The translations under genes and the position numbers were made by a program. Of a stretch of 64,000 nt of DNA, positions 63,872 to 64,000 are shown piece by piece. The notes under the pieces were generated by a model, which saw only the letters and a list, made by a program, of their open reading frames with translations, did not search any database and had not been told where the DNA came from. This DNA comes from Micropterix aruncella (Eukaryota; Arthropoda; Insecta; Lepidoptera; Micropterigidae): assembly GCA_944548615.1 (NCBI GenBank), contig OX155950.1, positions 36,197,027 to 36,261,026 on the forward strand. The letters run 5' to 3'. Position 1 is the first letter of the stretch. Each line of letters opens with the position of its first letter.

Positions 63872-64000
63872 ACCGCGTGAAATTTGTAGCACCCGACGTT
63901 TCTGTGACGTTGCAGCCGCCGTTGTCCAGGGTAGACAGTCTACCCTGGACAACGGCGACTGCAACGTCACCAAAACGTCGGGTGCTACAAATTTCACGCG
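63872..64000. repeat. Large fold-back repeat, arms of about 63 bp
   Basis: The left arm (63872-63935) and right arm (63937-64000) are inverted with about two or three mismatches and almost no loop (centre 'gtagacagtctac'). Arm blocks: 'cgtgaaatttgtagcacccg' and 'ccgttgtccagggtagac'. It runs to the window edge. Single arms occur at 38925 and 59291. Confidence 0.93.

Noticed and set aside
63872..64000. Possible hammerhead ribozyme, because of 'gaaacgtcggg'-like sequence in fold-back arms
   Set aside because: The CTGATGA core is missing near the GAAAC segment; the similarity is to one short motif only.

Overview
This window looks like intergenic or intronic DNA from an arthropod nuclear genome, most likely a moth or butterfly. 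It is AT-rich, crowded with decayed mobile elements and long (TA)n arrays, and interrupted by a 200-base assembly gap at 10205-10404. The lepidopteran placement is an inference from the overall mix: CR1/Jockey-like LINEs, a tRNA-derived SINE, Helitron-like repeats, mariner, hAT-like and TTAA-type elements, and a 5S-like sequence close to the insect 5S consensus. I see no intact host protein gene. Every recognisable coding stretch belongs to a mobile element, and nearly all carry stops, frameshifts or truncations.

Left third (1-25.8 kb). A head-to-head pair of Helitron-like repeats opens the window. A LINE on the minus strand (2358-about 7020) is split by a deleted Ty3/gypsy element (3082-4993) with a 4-bp target duplication. 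Poly-G tracts, (TA)n arrays and the gap follow. From 12178 to 16115, long inverted repeats ending at TTAA-like sites enclose remnants of two nucleases: one XPG/FEN-like and one YqaJ (lambda-exonuclease-like). They also enclose a 26-bp minisatellite and a perfect 21-bp hairpin. A LINE 3' end, another Helitron-like copy, a satellite of about 113 bp, four LINE fragments (one CR1-like, one Jockey-like) and a small TTAA-flanked MITE complete this part.

Middle third (26-44 kb). This holds a chimeric hAT-like element, a LINE C-terminus with an (ATTTCT)n tail, and a near full-length LINE (29622-about 32900) whose reverse transcriptase frame contains a 220-bp (TA)n expansion. Further on are a Helitron-like repeat, a LINE 3' end whose tail is shared with the SINE at 62885, a 5S rRNA-like sequence with conserved internal promoter boxes, a long-TIR MITE, and several GC-rich non-repetitive blocks.

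Right third (44-64 kb). A mariner element with TA ends and degenerate TIRs comes first, then a hAT MITE with a perfect 8-bp target duplication. A cluster of (TA)n arrays abuts LINE tails. A multiply nested locus (54185-56190) has a LINE interrupted by a fragment encoding a restriction-like endonuclease domain and by a solo LTR. A second solo LTR with a perfect 4-bp duplication, another Helitron-like copy, the SINE and a near-perfect fold-back repeat at the end of the window close the region. The genes do not form a pathway; the biology is the layering and decay of transposons.
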